Position numbers and translations under genes: made by a program
Notes under the pieces: generated by a model
What the model saw: the letters and a program-made list of their open reading frames with translations, nothing else
Database searches by the model: none
Told to the model about the DNA's origin: nothing
Shown: positions 27,487 through 36,997 of the stretch, piece by piece
How positions within the stretch are numbered: position 1 is the stretch's first letter
Layout of the letters: each line of letters begins with the position of its first letter
Assembly: GCA_021463165.1 (NCBI GenBank)
Contig: JAJTWY010000013.1
Location: 1 to 64,000, forward strand
Source of the DNA: Pyrinomonadaceae bacterium
GTDB taxonomy: Bacteria > Acidobacteriota > Blastocatellia > Pyrinomonadales > Pyrinomonadaceae
Reading direction: 5' to 3'
Length of the DNA stretch: 64,000 nt

Positions 27487-28560
27487 TTGGGCTTTTCTCT
27501 CTTTTCGATACTAGCTGTTGCCGCGCTTCTCGGTTTACTGGGCGATCGCGTTAACGCGACCACCGTAGCCCTTAGCCTGCTGATCGTAGTTCTTTTTGCC
27601 GCGACCTTTCTTGGCCGCAATCCGGCTCTGCTTGCCTCGCTGGCGGCAATGCTCGTCTTCAATTATTTTTTCCTGCCGCCGCTTGGTACCTGGCACATTG
27701 CCGATCCGCAGAATCTTGTGGCATGGGCCGCCTTTACGGTGACAGCGGTCATTGCGGGCGAGCTTTCGGCATATGCCCGGCGTCGGGCCGACGAATCGGT
27801 ACATTTGTATGGCCAACTCCAAGCGGCTTTTGCAAAGGCGACTGAGGCCGAGGCATTGAAGCAGAGCGAACAATTGAAATCAGCCTTGCTAGATGCGGTA
27901 ACGCATGATCTGAGAACGCCTTTGACTTCGATCAAGGCGGCTGTAACGACGCTGCTCGACAGCGAAGGCGGGCATCGGACCATCGAACTGGACAGCTCCG
28001 GTCGTACGGATTTTCTCGACATTATCAACGAGGAAACAGACCGTTTGAACGGCTTTATCGAGAGTATGGTCCAACTCGCTCGCGTCGAGGCCGGTTCCTT
28101 GCAGTTGGCCACGGACGCCGTGCCAGTCGAGGAGATCATTTCTACCGCGTTGCAGCGAGCCGAACCGGTTCTCGTGGTTCACGAGGTCAGGGTGAATCTT
28201 GAGAAGGGCTTGCCATCGGTGAAAGCAGATATGCGTGCTATCGCTGAGGTGATATATAACCTGGTCGAAAATGCGGTTAAGTACTCGCCGATCGCTTCGA
28301 CCGTCACCGTAACCGCGAGGAGATCGGAAGAAGGCATCGAAATTAGTGTAAATGACCAGGGCAAGGGGATCCCGACGGATCTGCGCGAACAGGTTTTTGA
28401 AAAGTTTGTGAGAGTCGATGAAACAAGTCCGGGTGGAATGGGCTTAGGGCTCGCTATCGCACGAGGGATAGTAGAGGCTCAGAACGGACATATCAAAATA
28501 AATACGGGGGATGAAGGTGTCGGAACCAAGGTCATCGTGACCCTTCCTGCCCAGCAATAG
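27487..28560 (+). CDS. Sensor histidine kinase, truncated KdpD type
   Basis: Residues 1-95 form four membrane segments of the DUF4118 type (KdpD membrane domain). They lack the cytoplasmic KdpD Walker domain and the USP domain that precede it in E. coli KdpD. HisKA follows, with the phospho-His at residue 140 (AVTHDLRTP), then the ATPase with NLVENAVKYSP (N box), DQGKGIP and GGMGLGLAIARGI. Start is TTG 27487, the first possible start after a stop. It is 53 nt after glyS and immediately before its response regulator. K+ sensing is inference from the domain. Confidence 0.85.
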   Translation: MGFSLFSILAVAALLGLLGDRVNATTVALSLLIVVLFAATFLGRNPALLASLAAMLVFNYFFLPPLGTWHIADPQNLVAWAAFTVTAVIAGELSAYARRRADESVHLYGQLQAAFAKATEAEALKQSEQLKSALLDAVTHDLRTPLTSIKAAVTTLLDSEGGHRTIELDSSGRTDFLDIINEETDRLNGFIESMVQLARVEAGSLQLATDAVPVEEIISTALQRAEPVLVVHEVRVNLEKGLPSVKADMRAIAEVIYNLVENAVKYSPIASTVTVTARRSEEGIEISVNDQGKGIPTDLREQVFEKFVRVDETSPGGMGLGLAIARGIVEAQNGHIKINTGDEGVGTKVIVTLPAQQ

Positions 28561-29256
28561 ATGACGGAAAATCGGAAAATTTTGGTTGTTGATGACGAAC
28601 CGCAGATCACACGAGTCCTGCGGCACAGTCTCGTCGCCCATCGCTTTGACGTCCGCACCGCTGCCGATGCGGAATCAGCGATGGATACCTTTCACGATTG
28701 GGTTCCGGACTTGATAATCACGGATCTCCAGATGCCAGAGATCAACGGCATCGAACTCTGTAGAATGATCCGTAAGGAATCGCAGATCCCGATCATTGTG
28801 CTCTCGGTAAAGGGTGAAGAACGAACCAAGGTTGAAGCCCTTGATGCCGGTGCAGATGATTATGTAACGAAGCCATTTGGGATCGACGAGTTGATCGCCC
28901 GCGTGCGTGCTGTCCTCCGTCGTGCACCCGAGCCGACTGACGGCGAGTCGCAGGTCCTGGAGGACGGCGATTTTACGATCAATATGGCTACGAGAGAGGT
29001 GGCCGTTGCAGGCGAGCCTGTTCATTTGACGCCGAAGGAGTTTGACTTGCTGGTACTTCTATTCCGAAACCGGGGCAAAGTGATCACTCATCGCGCCATT
29101 CTGGCGACGATCTGGGGCGGAAACTCGACAGAGCAGACCGAATACCTGCGGGTTTTCGTCGGCCAGATCCGCAAGAAGATCGAAAAGGATCCGGCGAAGC
29201 CAAGGTATATTCGTACGGAACCATGGGTCGGTTATCGTTTTGATCCTATCGGTTAG
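28561..29256 (+). CDS. Response regulator, KdpE/OmpR type
   Basis: Receiver domain: acidic pair at D11-D12, phospho-Asp D55 (ITDLQMPE), S82 and K104 (VTKPFG). The winged-helix output domain carries [15 protein letters not shown] and the wing [14 protein letters not shown] end. It begins with the ATG immediately after the kinase stop codon. Its end overlaps the convergent permease stop by 4 nt. No kdpFABC genes are near. Confidence 0.9.
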   Translation: MTENRKILVVDDEPQITRVLRHSLVAHRFDVRTAADAESAMDTFHDWVPDLIITDLQMPEINGIELCRMIRKESQIPIIVLSVKGEERTKVEALDAGADDYVTKPFGIDELIARVRAVLRRAPEPTDGESQVLEDGDFTINMATREVAVAGEPVHLTPKEFDLLVLLFRNRGKVITHRAILATIWGGNSTEQTEYLRVFVGQIRKKIEKDPAKPRYIRTEPWVGYRFDPIG

Positions 29257-31172
29257 CCCCCGACGTGAACGCTTGGCCGCATCTCGGGATCGGGCTCGGC
29301 CTGCCTCAATATCTCTCTTGTCACAGGTGCGGTATCGCCCTCGCCGAATAGTATGTAACGGATCAGGTACTGGATCGGATTCCCTTCACTCCAGCCGAAA
29401 TAGACGTGGGGTATCTTACCGGTCGAGTCGCGTAAATGCAGGAGAAGGGCGGCAATTGCGTTAGGAACAGCCGGCGCTTTTGTTCGCAAGATCTTGTAGC
29501 CCGCAACCTCTATACCCGAAACTTCGATCTTACCGACAAATTCCGACGCATCGCCAATATCGATCTCGAAGAAGATGATCGGATCATTGGCTGGAATATG
29601 ATTATCGACGCGTTTCTCGTGTTCCTTGAATCGATATTCGGTCACGTCCCCCGTTTCGCGACGATTCGTGACTATACGGATCTCGCCATCATCAATGTCG
29701 CCGATAAAGCGTTTTGCGATCGCATCCATCTCGATCTTTTGGATACGGATCTCAGTCGTACGCATTGCTCGGGATATGAACGAGGCGACGACGATGCCGA
29801 GAATAAAAAGCGTTGCGATCTTGATACCGTCCGGGCGTTCGACGATATTCGTTATGGTAGTGTACGCAAAGACGATTGCGATCCCAACAAAAACCCATCG
29901 GACGCCTTCGTGCCGCCGCCAGGAGGAGATGCCTACGGCAATGGCGGCCGAGGTCATCAAGACCAAAACGCCGGTGGCATAGGCCCCGCCTTGAGCTTCT
30001 ACGTTGGCTTCGAAAACGTACGTGATCGCGAAGCAGACGGCGGTGATGATCAGCACCAATGGACGGGCCGCCCGTGCCCAATTTGGGGCCATTCCGTAAC
30101 GCGGCAGGTATCTTGGGACGATATTGAGCAGCCCGGCCATTGCCGACGCCCCCGCAAACCAGAGGATCAGTATCGTGCTGATATCGTAGGTCGTGCCAAA
30201 AACTTCGCCCAAATACTGATGGCCGATGAAGGCTAGTGCTCGTCCTGAGGCCTTCCCACCCGGTGCAAATTCAACCGCCGGTATCAGTACGCTCGTTATA
30301 AAGCTGCTGCAAATAAGGAAAAAGCTCATTATAAGAGCCGCTGTCCGAAGCAGCTTGCGAGTCTTTTCGATGCGATTTGGATTATCGATCAGCGGCATGA
30401 CCGCAACGCCGGTCTCGAATCCCGAAAGTCCAAGAGCTAGCTTTGGGAAGGCGATCAACGACAGGCCAATGATCAGGAAATAGCTTCGAGCCCCGCCGGT
30501 CTCGGGCATCGTAAACAGAGCCGTCTTCCAGTTTGATAGCGATTCAGGATGCGTAAATACCTCGTACAGTCCGGTGATCACGACGATCAGATTCAAAATG
30601 AGATAGCTGAAAACCAGAAACACCGCAAGTCCTATCGCTTCACGAAAGCCTTTAAGGAAAACCGCCGAAAGGAATGTGATCAGCAATAAGGTGACCAGGA
30701 TCGGATGGTCAAGCTGCGGAAAAAACTCCTCGATCAGGGGATTGTGGATCACGTGCTCGGCGGCATCGGCCGCTGACAGTGTAATGGTAATGACAAAATC
30801 CGTAGCAACAAACCCGAGCAGCGCGAGGACGAACAGCTTACTCTTCCACCGCGAAAGCAGATGTTCGAGCATTGAGATGGATCCCTGGCCGTGCGGACTT
30901 TCGGAGGCTACCCGGCCATAGATGGGTAGAGCTCCGAACAGAGTGAGCGACACCAGGATCAATGTCGCGATCGGCGAGAGGACTCCCGCCGCAACAAATG
31001 CGATGCCCGGCTGGTAACCGAGCGTCGAAAAATAGTCGACGCCCGTCAGACACATCACCTGCCACCAGGGATGCTTACGAGCGCCGTGTTCGGGCTGATG
31101 CGGAGCATCAGGCCGATCCACGCCCTTCATGAACCACTCTTTTATGCGGTTTGCTTTGTTGTTGTTCACCAT
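29253..31172 (-). CDS. APC-superfamily permease, possibly K+ uptake
   Basis: 639 residues with about 11-12 membrane segments in the first 440 and a soluble C-terminal domain. [13 protein letters not shown] near the start matches the APC/KimA-type fold. [18 protein letters not shown] is the amino-acid-permease-like helix 6 region. ATG 31172 has AGAAGG eight bases upstream. Its convergent neighbour is the KdpDE-like pair, which points to potassium; amino acids are also possible substrates. Confidence 0.75.
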   Translation of the reverse strand: MVNNNKANRIKEWFMKGVDRPDAPHQPEHGARKHPWWQVMCLTGVDYFSTLGYQPGIAFVAAGVLSPIATLILVSLTLFGALPIYGRVASESPHGQGSISMLEHLLSRWKSKLFVLALLGFVATDFVITITLSAADAAEHVIHNPLIEEFFPQLDHPILVTLLLITFLSAVFLKGFREAIGLAVFLVFSYLILNLIVVITGLYEVFTHPESLSNWKTALFTMPETGGARSYFLIIGLSLIAFPKLALGLSGFETGVAVMPLIDNPNRIEKTRKLLRTAALIMSFFLICSSFITSVLIPAVEFAPGGKASGRALAFIGHQYLGEVFGTTYDISTILILWFAGASAMAGLLNIVPRYLPRYGMAPNWARAARPLVLIITAVCFAITYVFEANVEAQGGAYATGVLVLMTSAAIAVGISSWRRHEGVRWVFVGIAIVFAYTTITNIVERPDGIKIATLFILGIVVASFISRAMRTTEIRIQKIEMDAIAKRFIGDIDDGEIRIVTNRRETGDVTEYRFKEHEKRVDNHIPANDPIIFFEIDIGDASEFVGKIEVSGIEVAGYKILRTKAPAVPNAIAALLLHLRDSTGKIPHVYFGWSEGNPIQYLIRYILFGEGDTAPVTREILRQAEPDPEMRPSVHVGG

Positions 31173-31292
31173 AGATCGAGCCTTCTCGACAAGGCTAAAA
31201 CGCGATCAAGGCACGATCGCGGATGTCGCGGATCGCGCCTCAAACCACACGGCATTCCGCCGCGCCACCAACAAAGACTAGCGCCAAAGTTA

Positions 31293-31325
31293 TAAAGAAA
31301 CTGTAAAGAAATCGTAAGGATTTTT
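31293..31325 (-). promoter_or_regulatory. Three 11-bp direct repeats upstream of the permease
   Basis: TAAAGAAACTG 31293-31303, TAAAGAAATCG 31304-31314 and TAAGGATTTTT 31315-31325 repeat head to tail with an exact 11-bp period, about one helical turn. OmpR/PhoB/KdpE winged-helix regulators bind tandem sites with this spacing. It lies 121 nt upstream of the permease start and within the divergent region before 31446. Direction is uncertain. Confidence 0.55.
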
Positions 31326-31445
31326 GGTGGGCGGGCGGTCCACACTCTCAGGGCATATTTATGAACTTTTTACGGGTTCATTAGCCAATCTTAATGTCCG
31401 GCACTCTAAGCTTCGAATTGAGCGGGAAACCCGCTCCGAGGATCA

Positions 31446-31784
31446 ATGAGAGAGAAAGGCAAAATGACGGATGCGAACGCATTAGCCGTTTCAACCCGCC
31501 GCGAGGGCAAACGGCGATCGCGACTACTTGATCCAACAACCTGTTCGATCCTGGCGGCGATCGGTATGTTCGGTGGATTGTTATCGATCGCTTTCGGGCT
31601 CTTCTGTGCCATCCTAGACGGGATCGTAGCGAACGACACGGTCTTTGAGCAGGTTAGCGTCGCCCTGCTGATGAGCGGAATCCCACTGATGCTGATCGGT
31701 AGTGCGTTTGCAGACGCAGTAAAACCTCGAGGTGAAACACCGATCGCAGATACCAATCGATCTCGTAAGACAGGCACGAACTAG
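31446..31784 (+). CDS. Small membrane protein of unknown function
   Basis: 112 residues. Two membrane segments are likely: CSILAAIGMFGGLLSIAFGLF (about 35-58) and VSVALLMSGIPLMLIGSAFA (about 70-90). Arg-rich N-terminus suggests the N-terminus is cytoplasmic. An in-frame ATG at 31464 is an alternative start. It is divergent from the permease and its stop overlaps that of the next minus-strand gene. Confidence 0.55.
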   Translation: MREKGKMTDANALAVSTRREGKRRSRLLDPTTCSILAAIGMFGGLLSIAFGLFCAILDGIVANDTVFEQVSVALLMSGIPLMLIGSAFADAVKPRGETPIADTNRSRKTGTN

Positions 31785-32329
31785 ATCATCCAGAGTCCGT
31801 ATGCCAGCAGTCCAAAAAGGACAAGTTCGCCGACCCGCTGGACCGCGCCCCTGTACCATCGCGCGGGGAGCAATGCCAGACCTATTAGCACAAGCAGTAC
31901 AAGGATGCCGCCGGCAAGGAAGGGCTGCCCGAGGTTCGACGCCAACCATAGCAGTGCCACTCCTCCACCTCCATACTCGACCGCGCCGCCAATATTGTGA
32001 ACAGTTTGACGCCACGATCCGATAAGCGGCGAGTTGCGATCGCAGGGAAAGAATGCCGCGGCGACGTAGCCAACACCGATGGAACCCGCCAGGGCCGCGA
32101 GTTCCTGATTCATCTCCAGTGAAAAGAAGGCAACCATCAGCAGCAAGAGACCAACCGGTAGGAACACGCCGTAGCCCACTGGGATCTCGTCAGGTGATTC
32201 GATTTCCCCCACCTCGCTGATCGTGTTGACCAAATGGGAATAGTCGGCCTTTCGACGACCAAAGAATAGCAGCGCCGCTGTCAGATGGAGCGACGCGATC
32301 ACCACGGCGAAAGGAAGCGCGATGTTCAT
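31781..32329 (-). CDS. DUF998-like membrane protein
   Basis: 182 residues with six likely membrane segments. FFPCDRNSPLIGSWRQTVHNIGG in the middle is the usual DUF998 signature: a short loop with Cys-Asp and conserved His. Function of that family is not known. Its 3' end overlaps the convergent gene at 31446. Confidence 0.7.
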   Translation of the reverse strand: MNIALPFAVVIASLHLTAALLFFGRRKADYSHLVNTISEVGEIESPDEIPVGYGVFLPVGLLLLMVAFFSLEMNQELAALAGSIGVGYVAAAFFPCDRNSPLIGSWRQTVHNIGGAVEYGGGGVALLWLASNLGQPFLAGGILVLLVLIGLALLPARWYRGAVQRVGELVLFGLLAYGLWMI

Positions 32330-32580
32330 TAGAGGTCAGGACCAAGACGTGAGATCAAGCCGCGTCGAGTAGCGACAACGGCACAAAACATATTACCCAG
32401 GCGGAAAACCGACTTTTCTATACGCAACACAAGGCCCTTTGGCTCGGGTCGCGAACTATGTTATGCCGCCGGACTATGTGATTATACAATCGACGTGCCG
32501 GCTGGCTCATGTGCCCGGCGGGCATTGAACAGGGCTGAGGGGCGGTCCGACAGAGTGTTGTGAGCAGAGAAAGGTCAAAA

Positions 32581-33981
32581 GTGGACGCTCTTGGCGAGAT
32601 GGTGGCGAGAGCCGGTGGACGAGCGATGCTCGTTGGCGGGTGCGTTCGCGACGAGCTGATGGGCATCGAGCCAACGGATTGGGACATCGAGGTGTTTGGC
32701 GTTGACGCGGAAAGGCTCCGCGAGATCGTTGCCGAATTTGGCGAGGTGAATGCGGTCGGCGAGGCCTTTGCAGTTTATAAGATCGGGAGCGATCTCGATG
32801 TTTCTCTACCTCGGCGAGAGAGAAGATCGGGCGTCGGCCATCGCGGGTTTGCGATAGAAGGTGATCCCGCAATGTCGTTTGACGAGGCGTGTTCGCGCCG
32901 GGATTTTACAGTTAACGCGATCCTGAAAGATGTAATAACAGGCGAGATCGTTGATCCATTCGACGGGCGAGGCGATATCGGGCGGAAACTTCTGAAAATG
33001 GTCTCCCGGACGACGTTCGGCGAAGACAGCCTTCGCGTTCTGCGCGCGGCGCAGTTCGCGGCCCGGTTCGAATTTGAGATCGAGGCGGAGACGGCCGATA
33101 TATGTAAGGCCATCGATGTCACCGACCTGCCAAAGGAACGTATCTGGGGTGAATTCGAGAAGCTGCTTCTCAAGGCACGGCGTCCGTCTATCGGATTAAA
33201 GCTGCTTTTTGAATTCAATGTTTTTCGACAGCTTTTTCCCGAGATCGAGGCGATGACGGGGGTGCCGCAGGAACCTGAATGGCATCCGGAAGGCGATGTC
33301 GATGTCCATACGATGATGGTCGTCGATGAGGCGCGATTGCTCATCGATGATCTCGACTATCCGCGACAGGTTGCGGTCATGCTGGGAGCGTTATGCCACG
33401 ATCTTGGTAAGCCGCCAACGACGGAATTTGTCGATGGCCGTATTCGCTCACGCGGCCATGACGAAGCCGGTGTAGAGCCGACGATCTCGGTGTTGGACAC
33501 ACTGGGCATCCATACTCTCGGAGGCTTTGACGTCCGGGAACAGGTTGTTCAGCTGGTTCGCTATCATCTCAAGCCGGGTGAATACTTCAATGCCGAAGCC
33601 CGGCAGCCTGTCGGCGACGGTGCTTTTCGACGTCTTGCCAGGAAGGTCGCGCCCGACCTGCTATACCGCGTTGCCAAGGCTGACAGTTTAGGGCGTTATC
33701 CTGATGGCGATAAGAACAAGGCAATATTCGGCTCTGAGGCCCAGGAATGGTTCATCGAAAGGGTGCGCCACCTCGATGTCGAAAAGAAAGCCCCGGATCC
33801 GCTCCTTATGGGGCGGCATCTGATCGAAATGGGGTTGACTCCGGGGCCGGTATTCAAGACTATCCTCGACGCGGTCTATGAGAAGCAGCTCGACGGACTG
33901 GTGACAGATGTTCAGGCAGCACGCGACGAGGCTAAGTCAGTGATAGACAAAGAGATCGCTAATAGGAGCGATGGTCATTAG
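32581..33981 (+). CDS. cca: tRNA nucleotidyltransferase / poly(A) polymerase-family with HD domain
   Basis: Likely adds or repairs the 3' CCA of tRNA. GGCVRDELMGIEPTDWDIEVFG near the N-terminus is the class II nucleotidyltransferase active site with the DxD acid pair. SRRDFTVNAIL and RTTFGEDSLRVLRAAQFAARF follow. A C-terminal HD domain has HDLGKPPTTEF. GTG 32581 was chosen because AGAAAGG lies six bases upstream; an in-frame GTG at 32560 has no such site. 466 residues. Confidence 0.85.
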   Translation: MDALGEMVARAGGRAMLVGGCVRDELMGIEPTDWDIEVFGVDAERLREIVAEFGEVNAVGEAFAVYKIGSDLDVSLPRRERRSGVGHRGFAIEGDPAMSFDEACSRRDFTVNAILKDVITGEIVDPFDGRGDIGRKLLKMVSRTTFGEDSLRVLRAAQFAARFEFEIEAETADICKAIDVTDLPKERIWGEFEKLLLKARRPSIGLKLLFEFNVFRQLFPEIEAMTGVPQEPEWHPEGDVDVHTMMVVDEARLLIDDLDYPRQVAVMLGALCHDLGKPPTTEFVDGRIRSRGHDEAGVEPTISVLDTLGIHTLGGFDVREQVVQLVRYHLKPGEYFNAEARQPVGDGAFRRLARKVAPDLLYRVAKADSLGRYPDGDKNKAIFGSEAQEWFIERVRHLDVEKKAPDPLLMGRHLIEMGLTPGPVFKTILDAVYEKQLDGLVTDVQAARDEAKSVIDKEIANRSDGH

Positions 33982-34003
33982 CTGGCGACCGGCGAGCCGG
34001 CTC

Positions 34004-34738
34004 TCAAAGTTTGGTGCGAACGAAGAGTTTTTCGGGAACCAGACGCACGGCGAACATGATCTGCCGCCATATTCCGAGCGAATAGACGGTGCTTTTCTTA
34101 CGACGATATGCACTAAACACGGCTTCTGCGACGTGTTCGGGACTAGCGGTCAGGATCTTGGGAAGGTCCATGTCCGCGGTCATTTTTGTGGCGACGAAGC
34201 CAGGTTTGACGGTTATCACCCTGACATTCGTGGACGCAAGCCGATGCCGTAATCCTGCCAAAAATGTCGTTAATCCGGCCTTTGCGGAGCCGTAGATATA
34301 ATTGCTCATCCGGCCGCGTTCACCTGCGACGGAGGAAATGCCTATGATCGTTCCTTCGTTTCTATTCGCCATATCGTTCGCAACCACAGAGAGGATCGAG
34401 ACGGCACCTGTATAGTTTGAGGAGATCACCTTTTCGGCTTCCGTCCAATTTTCTTCCGAAACCTTCTGATTCCCGAGCGAACCGATCGAATAGAGAACAA
34501 CATCGGGCTTAGCCGGAAGCGATTCATAGAACTCCGCGTGAGTTTCATACGCTGCGGCTTCAAATTCGGCCTTGTACGCCTTTACGCCATGCCGTATCTC
34601 AAGATCGCCGACCGCGATGTCGAGATCATCCGAACCGCGGGCAGCGAGAATAATATCGAAGCCGGCCGCAGCGAACCGATGTGCACACGCCTTACCGATA
34701 TCTGATCGTCCGCCGAGCAATAGGAGCGTCTTTGCCAT
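34004..34738 (-). CDS. Short-chain dehydrogenase, DprE2-like
   Basis: Likely NADH-dependent reductase of the 2'-keto intermediate to polyprenylphosphoryl-arabinose. The Rossmann motif GGRSDIGKACAHRFAAAG is at residues 9-26. The catalytic set is Ser in ISSVAGERG, Tyr and Lys in YIYGSAKAG. 244 residues, near M. tuberculosis DprE2 (254). It is downstream of a DprE1-like gene in the same direction, which supports the pairing. Confidence 0.8.
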   Translation of the reverse strand: MAKTLLLLGGRSDIGKACAHRFAAAGFDIILAARGSDDLDIAVGDLEIRHGVKAYKAEFEAAAYETHAEFYESLPAKPDVVLYSIGSLGNQKVSEENWTEAEKVISSNYTGAVSILSVVANDMANRNEGTIIGISSVAGERGRMSNYIYGSAKAGLTTFLAGLRHRLASTNVRVITVKPGFVATKMTADMDLPKILTASPEHVAEAVFSAYRRKKSTVYSLGIWRQIMFAVRLVPEKLFVRTKL

Positions 34739-34830
34739 ATATTGTCACTAATCACTATAAACTAATCACCATCCGCCGAAGAATTGAGACCCATTCGGCC
34801 GGTGACAGATAGTCAGTTGTGGCTGGTCTT
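34739..34830 (-). repeat. CACTAAT heptamer spacer, dprE1-dprE2
   Basis: On the + strand, units CACTAAT 34746-34752, CACTATA 34753-34759, AACTAAT 34760-34766, CACCATC 34767-34773 follow a 7-nt period. This falls directly upstream of the minus-strand dprE2-like start. Farther on, GTCAGTTGTGG occurs near 34811. Confidence 0.65.
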
Positions 34831-36138
34831 TCAGTTTTCAAGCCGCTTTGCCTGGGCTGACGTAAAGCGGCCGGATCTGACGGTGTTCGAGTAGGTGGTG
34901 CGAAAAACGGATGGCTTCATTCGAGCGTCTTTTGCGAGATAGATCCGTCCATTATGCGTCATCACTAACTCATCCAGTTCATCGAGAAGCTTGAATACTT
35001 TCTCGTTTGCCTTGAAATCGAGTGCAAGCGTATAGCCTTTCATCGGGAAACTCATGACCGCATTTGGATCTGGTTCCCCGAAGAGCTTTAGCACCGCGAG
35101 CGGCGAACCTTCGCCCGATGCCGTGACCCTCTCGAGAATCTCGACGATTCCGTCATAACTGCTATCGAGAGGCAGCACGAATTGGTACTGAACGAACCCG
35201 TCCTTCCCGTAGAGCTTATTCCAGTAGCGAATGCCGTCGAGGGGATAGAAAAAGGGATCGAAGTGAATGACCGAGGTTTTTTTCGTTCCTCGCTGTCGAT
35301 TGTAATACGCTGTGTTGAAAGACTTTACAGTAATAGGGTTGATGGCGAACGATGGCATGAAAAGAGGTACCGCCGGACCATTGCCGGATGGCAAGAACAG
35401 CGGATCGGCGGCGAACTTTTTCGGTAGATCGCTCTGCGATGCGTGTTCGCCGAGCTGAATGATCGAGCGTCCGAGGTTCTTGCCACGAGCGGCGCAGTCG
35501 AGCCAAGCTACCGAATATGTCGATCCTGGGTTTTCGGCAAATGCCTTCATCGCGGCATCGATATTTGGGGACTTTAACGATGTTTGTCTTATGTAGGCTG
35601 TTTCTATCGGCTTCAACTTGAATCTTGCACTTAGGATGATGCCGGTCAGTCCCATGCCACCGCAGGTTTGCCAGAACAAGCTGGTATTTTCTCTCGGAGA
35701 GCACCTTAGCGTTTCGCCGGTTGCGGTCAGCAGATCGAAATGGACAACGTGCGATGCAAAGCTGCCCTCCTTGTGGTGATTCTTGCCATGCACGTCGGCT
35801 CCGATAGCCCCGCCGACGGTGATGAATTTGGTTCCCGGCGTGACCGGAAGAAAAAGCCCTTTGGGCACGATTACCCTAAGAATATCCGAAAAGAGGAGGC
35901 CGCTTTCGCATTCGATCTCGCAGTTCTCAGGATCGAGATCAATGAACTTATCGAGGCGTAGCGTAGAGAAGATATTCTCACCGAGCGAAGCGTCGCCGTA
36001 CGATCGGCCGTTGCCGCGAATGGTCACGTTATTCGAGTTTTCGACGAAAGCTTTGATCTCGGAAAAGCGGGAGGTTTCGGTGACGTCCGCTTCGACCCGG
36101 GGGAAGTTTCCCCAGTTTGTCACCATCCTACGAGGCAT
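34831..36138 (-). CDS. FAD-linked oxidase, DprE1-like
   Basis: Likely oxidises polyprenylphosphoryl-ribose at C2' before DprE2 reduction. The FAD-binding motif VTIRGNGRSYGDASLG lies at about 38-53 and TPGTKFITVGGAIGADVHGKNHH at 100-122. 435 residues against 461 in M. tuberculosis DprE1. ATG 36138 overlaps the upstream prenyltransferase gene by 11 nt; an in-frame Met five codons on (36126) is also possible. Strand and order fit a coupled cassette. Confidence 0.8.
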   Translation of the reverse strand: MPRRMVTNWGNFPRVEADVTETSRFSEIKAFVENSNNVTIRGNGRSYGDASLGENIFSTLRLDKFIDLDPENCEIECESGLLFSDILRVIVPKGLFLPVTPGTKFITVGGAIGADVHGKNHHKEGSFASHVVHFDLLTATGETLRCSPRENTSLFWQTCGGMGLTGIILSARFKLKPIETAYIRQTSLKSPNIDAAMKAFAENPGSTYSVAWLDCAARGKNLGRSIIQLGEHASQSDLPKKFAADPLFLPSGNGPAVPLFMPSFAINPITVKSFNTAYYNRQRGTKKTSVIHFDPFFYPLDGIRYWNKLYGKDGFVQYQFVLPLDSSYDGIVEILERVTASGEGSPLAVLKLFGEPDPNAVMSFPMKGYTLALDFKANEKVFKLLDELDELVMTHNGRIYLAKDARMKPSVFRTTYSNTVRSGRFTSAQAKRLEN

Positions 36139-36997
36139 AAAGAATGAAGAGAAATGCGATGAACCACAAACCGATCATCGCCTGGATCATGGTGTCCTTC
36201 AGAAGGATGAGCGTCGGTGAACCGCTCTTCTGCTCAACCATCGCAATCTGCAAAAACCGGAGCAATCCAATGATTACAAAGAACGACGTGAGATATACGT
36301 GATCCGACCTTAGACGCGTGACCACCTCTTCTGAGACCGTATACATGATATAGCAAACGATCGTCGTGCCGGCGAGAACGATAAGGCAATTGTCGATAAA
36401 CCGCAGGGAATACCCTGAAAGCGACGGCCGGAGCGCCTCCTTATCTTCGACATCCAGCAGCAGATCGTCCCGCCTCTTACCCAATGCCAGGCAACAGGCC
36501 AGCAGGAACGTCATCAGAATGAGCCACTTCGAGACTGGCACACCGGCAGCGACGCCCCCGGCAAGCACACGGAGAACGAACCCGATCGCGACCACTGCGA
36601 TGTCCAGCACCGAGATGTGCTTGAGGATCAGGCTGTATAGGACCTGAAGAGCAAAATAGCCGCCTACGACTGCAAGAAAGCTGCGATCAACGAGAGCGGC
36701 CGTACCGATCGCGGCCGCAGCGAGAATGAGAAGAATGACGATCGCCGTTTGCCGCGAAACGGCCCCTGTCGCCAAAGGCCTTTCTCGTTTTAGCTCGTGG
36801 AGCCTGTCCTTTTCGACGTCGAAAAGGTCGTTCAGGATATAGACGGCGCTGGCTGCCAGACAAAACGAAATGAAGGCCAGCGCCAGCCTGTGGTCGGTTA
36901 CAAACAGGAAGATCTTACCCGCAAAAAATGCCGGGATCAGAACAAACGTATTCTTGATCCATTGATGGGGGCGGAGAAGTTTGAGGATAGCTCTCAA
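36128..36997 (-). CDS. UbiA-family prenyltransferase, phosphoribosyltransferase-like
   Basis: Eight or nine membrane segments in 289 residues. NDLFDVEKDR is the first Asp-rich UbiA motif and YSLILKHISVLDIAVVAIGFVLR the second region. In mycobacteria, Rv3806c of this family makes decaprenylphosphoryl-5-phosphoribose from PRPP, the step before DprE1. Other UbiA substrates cannot be excluded, but the next two genes favour this. It overlaps its upstream gene by 4 nt. Confidence 0.8.
   Translation of the reverse strand: MRAILKLLRPHQWIKNTFVLIPAFFAGKIFLFVTDHRLALAFISFCLAASAVYILNDLFDVEKDRLHELKRERPLATGAVSRQTAIVILLILAAAAIGTAALVDRSFLAVVGGYFALQVLYSLILKHISVLDIAVVAIGFVLRVLAGGVAAGVPVSKWLILMTFLLACCLALGKRRDDLLLDVEDKEALRPSLSGYSLRFIDNCLIVLAGTTIVCYIMYTVSEEVVTRLRSDHVYLTSFFVIIGLLRFLQIAMVEQKSGSPTLILLKDTMIQAMIGLWFIAFLFILYAS

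Noticed and set aside
33980..34002. Terminator between cca and the dprE2-like gene
   Set aside because: AGCTGGC and GCCGGCT can pair but no T-tract follows on either strand.
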